DNA of 49,646 nucleotides, from positions 1 to 49,646 of the forward strand of contig JAFYDI010000021.1 of assembly GCA_017544835.1 (NCBI GenBank). Reading direction: 5' to 3'. The position numbers and the translations under genes are program-made. Shown piece by piece: positions 49,316 through 49,646 of the stretch. The notes under the pieces are model-generated. The model was given only the letters and a program-made list of their open reading frames with translations. It was not told where the DNA came from and did not search any database. The DNA comes from Lachnospiraceae bacterium. GTDB lineage: Bacteria; Bacillota; Clostridia; Lachnospirales; Lachnospiraceae. How positions within the stretch are numbered: position 1 is the stretch's first letter; every line of letters begins with the position of its first letter.

Positions 49316-49646
49316 TTAGAACTTGCCTGCCTTAGCTGCTTCTTCGATAGAAACTGCTGTTGAAACAGTCATACCAACCATGGGGTTGTTACCTGCGCCG
49401 ATAAGACCCATCATCTCAACGTGAGCGGGAACTGAAGAAGAACCTGCAAACTGAGCATCGGAGTGCATACGACCCATAGTATCTGTCATACCGTAGGAAG
49501 CAGGACCTGCAGCCATGTTATCGGGGTGAAGTGTACGTCCGGTACCGCCGCCTGAAGCTACTGAGAAGTATTTCTTGCCCTTCTCAAGTCTTTCCTTCTT
49601 GTAAGTACCTGCAACGGGATGCTGGAATCTGGTGGGGTTCGTGGAG
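49316..49646 (-). CDS. GGGtGRT family protein (5' end cut off)
   Basis: The C-terminal 109 residues of a protein whose start lies beyond the window. It reads HPVAGTYKKERLEKGKKYF, SVASGGGTGRTLHPDNMAAG, then DTMGRMHSDAQFAGSSSVPA and GLIGAGNNPMVGMTVSTAV. The GGGTGRT string is the name-giving motif of a conserved family of unknown role known mostly from Lachnospiraceae and related Clostridia. The reading frame is open through the window edge, so the apparent Met at 49516 is internal. The Gly-rich stretch suggests nucleotide or phosphate binding, which is inference. Confidence 0.8.
   Translation of the reverse strand, partial: STNPTRFQHPVAGTYKKERLEKGKKYFSVASGGGTGRTLHPDNMAAGPASYGMTDTMGRMHSDAQFAGSSSVPAHVEMMGLIGAGNNPMVGMTVSTAVSIEEAAKAGKF

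Overview
The window looks like a chromosomal core segment of a Lachnospiraceae-type member of the Clostridia (low to moderate GC, Gram-positive). Signs of this are an L27 with the Firmicutes-type N-terminal extension next to its protease Prp, the sporulation-family protein GerW, the DAK2/Asp23/DegV genes of the fatty-acid kinase system, a HisZ-dependent short HisG, a fused RodA-PBP2 protein, strong AGGAGG ribosome-binding sites and a GGGtGRT-family protein. Nearly every gene is on the minus strand; only rpmB (L28) and one small lipoprotein gene are on the plus strand. I saw no insertion sequence, phage gene, CRISPR array, tRNA or rRNA. No stretch longer than about 200 bases lacks a gene.

Layout, left to right. 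1-1030: rplU-prp-rpmA operon (L21, Prp, L27) with a strong promoter and a structured leader. 1028-3798: two exported proteins of unknown role, a large lipoprotein with a solute-binding-like half and a small Cys-rich secreted protein. 3887-12613: one long co-directional cluster hisZ-hisG-hisD-hisB-hisIE, then two radical-SAM-linked proteins and an RNase E/G enzyme. Its promoter has a repeated operator-like motif and overlaps the end of recU. 12713-16963: RecU, two S4-type pseudouridine synthases, an SDR, a HAD phosphatase and a small membrane protein. 17052-22939: parE-parC-rsmD-coaD and a coiled-coil protein. 23101-28100: DegV, RecG, FakA and Asp23. 28299-31209: L28, a coiled-coil J-domain protein, GerW, a DUF2953 protein and a Nudix hydrolase. 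31233-39015: RodA-PBP fusion, U32 peptidase, ZapA, RuvB, RuvA and a histidine phosphatase. 39100-42027: MBOAT acyltransferase plus an SGNH partner interrupted by one in-frame TAG. 42085-48591: leuD, leuC, a cysteine-synthase-like enzyme, ilvC, two acetolactate synthase small subunits and ilvB. 48752-49646: a small lipoprotein and a partial GGGtGRT protein.

Most of this is ordinary core metabolism, DNA repair and ribosome biology. I did not find a convincing new defence or mobile system. The best second-look items are the HisF-like pseudoenzyme domain fused to HisIE, the single in-frame amber codon in the SGNH partner of the MBOAT gene, the repeated operator at the his promoter, the duplicated acetolactate synthase regulatory subunits, the single-chain RodA-PBP2, and a recurring layout in which an intrinsic terminator sits only 8-33 bases upstream of the next co-directional start codon (recG, U32, zapA, MBOAT, cysK).
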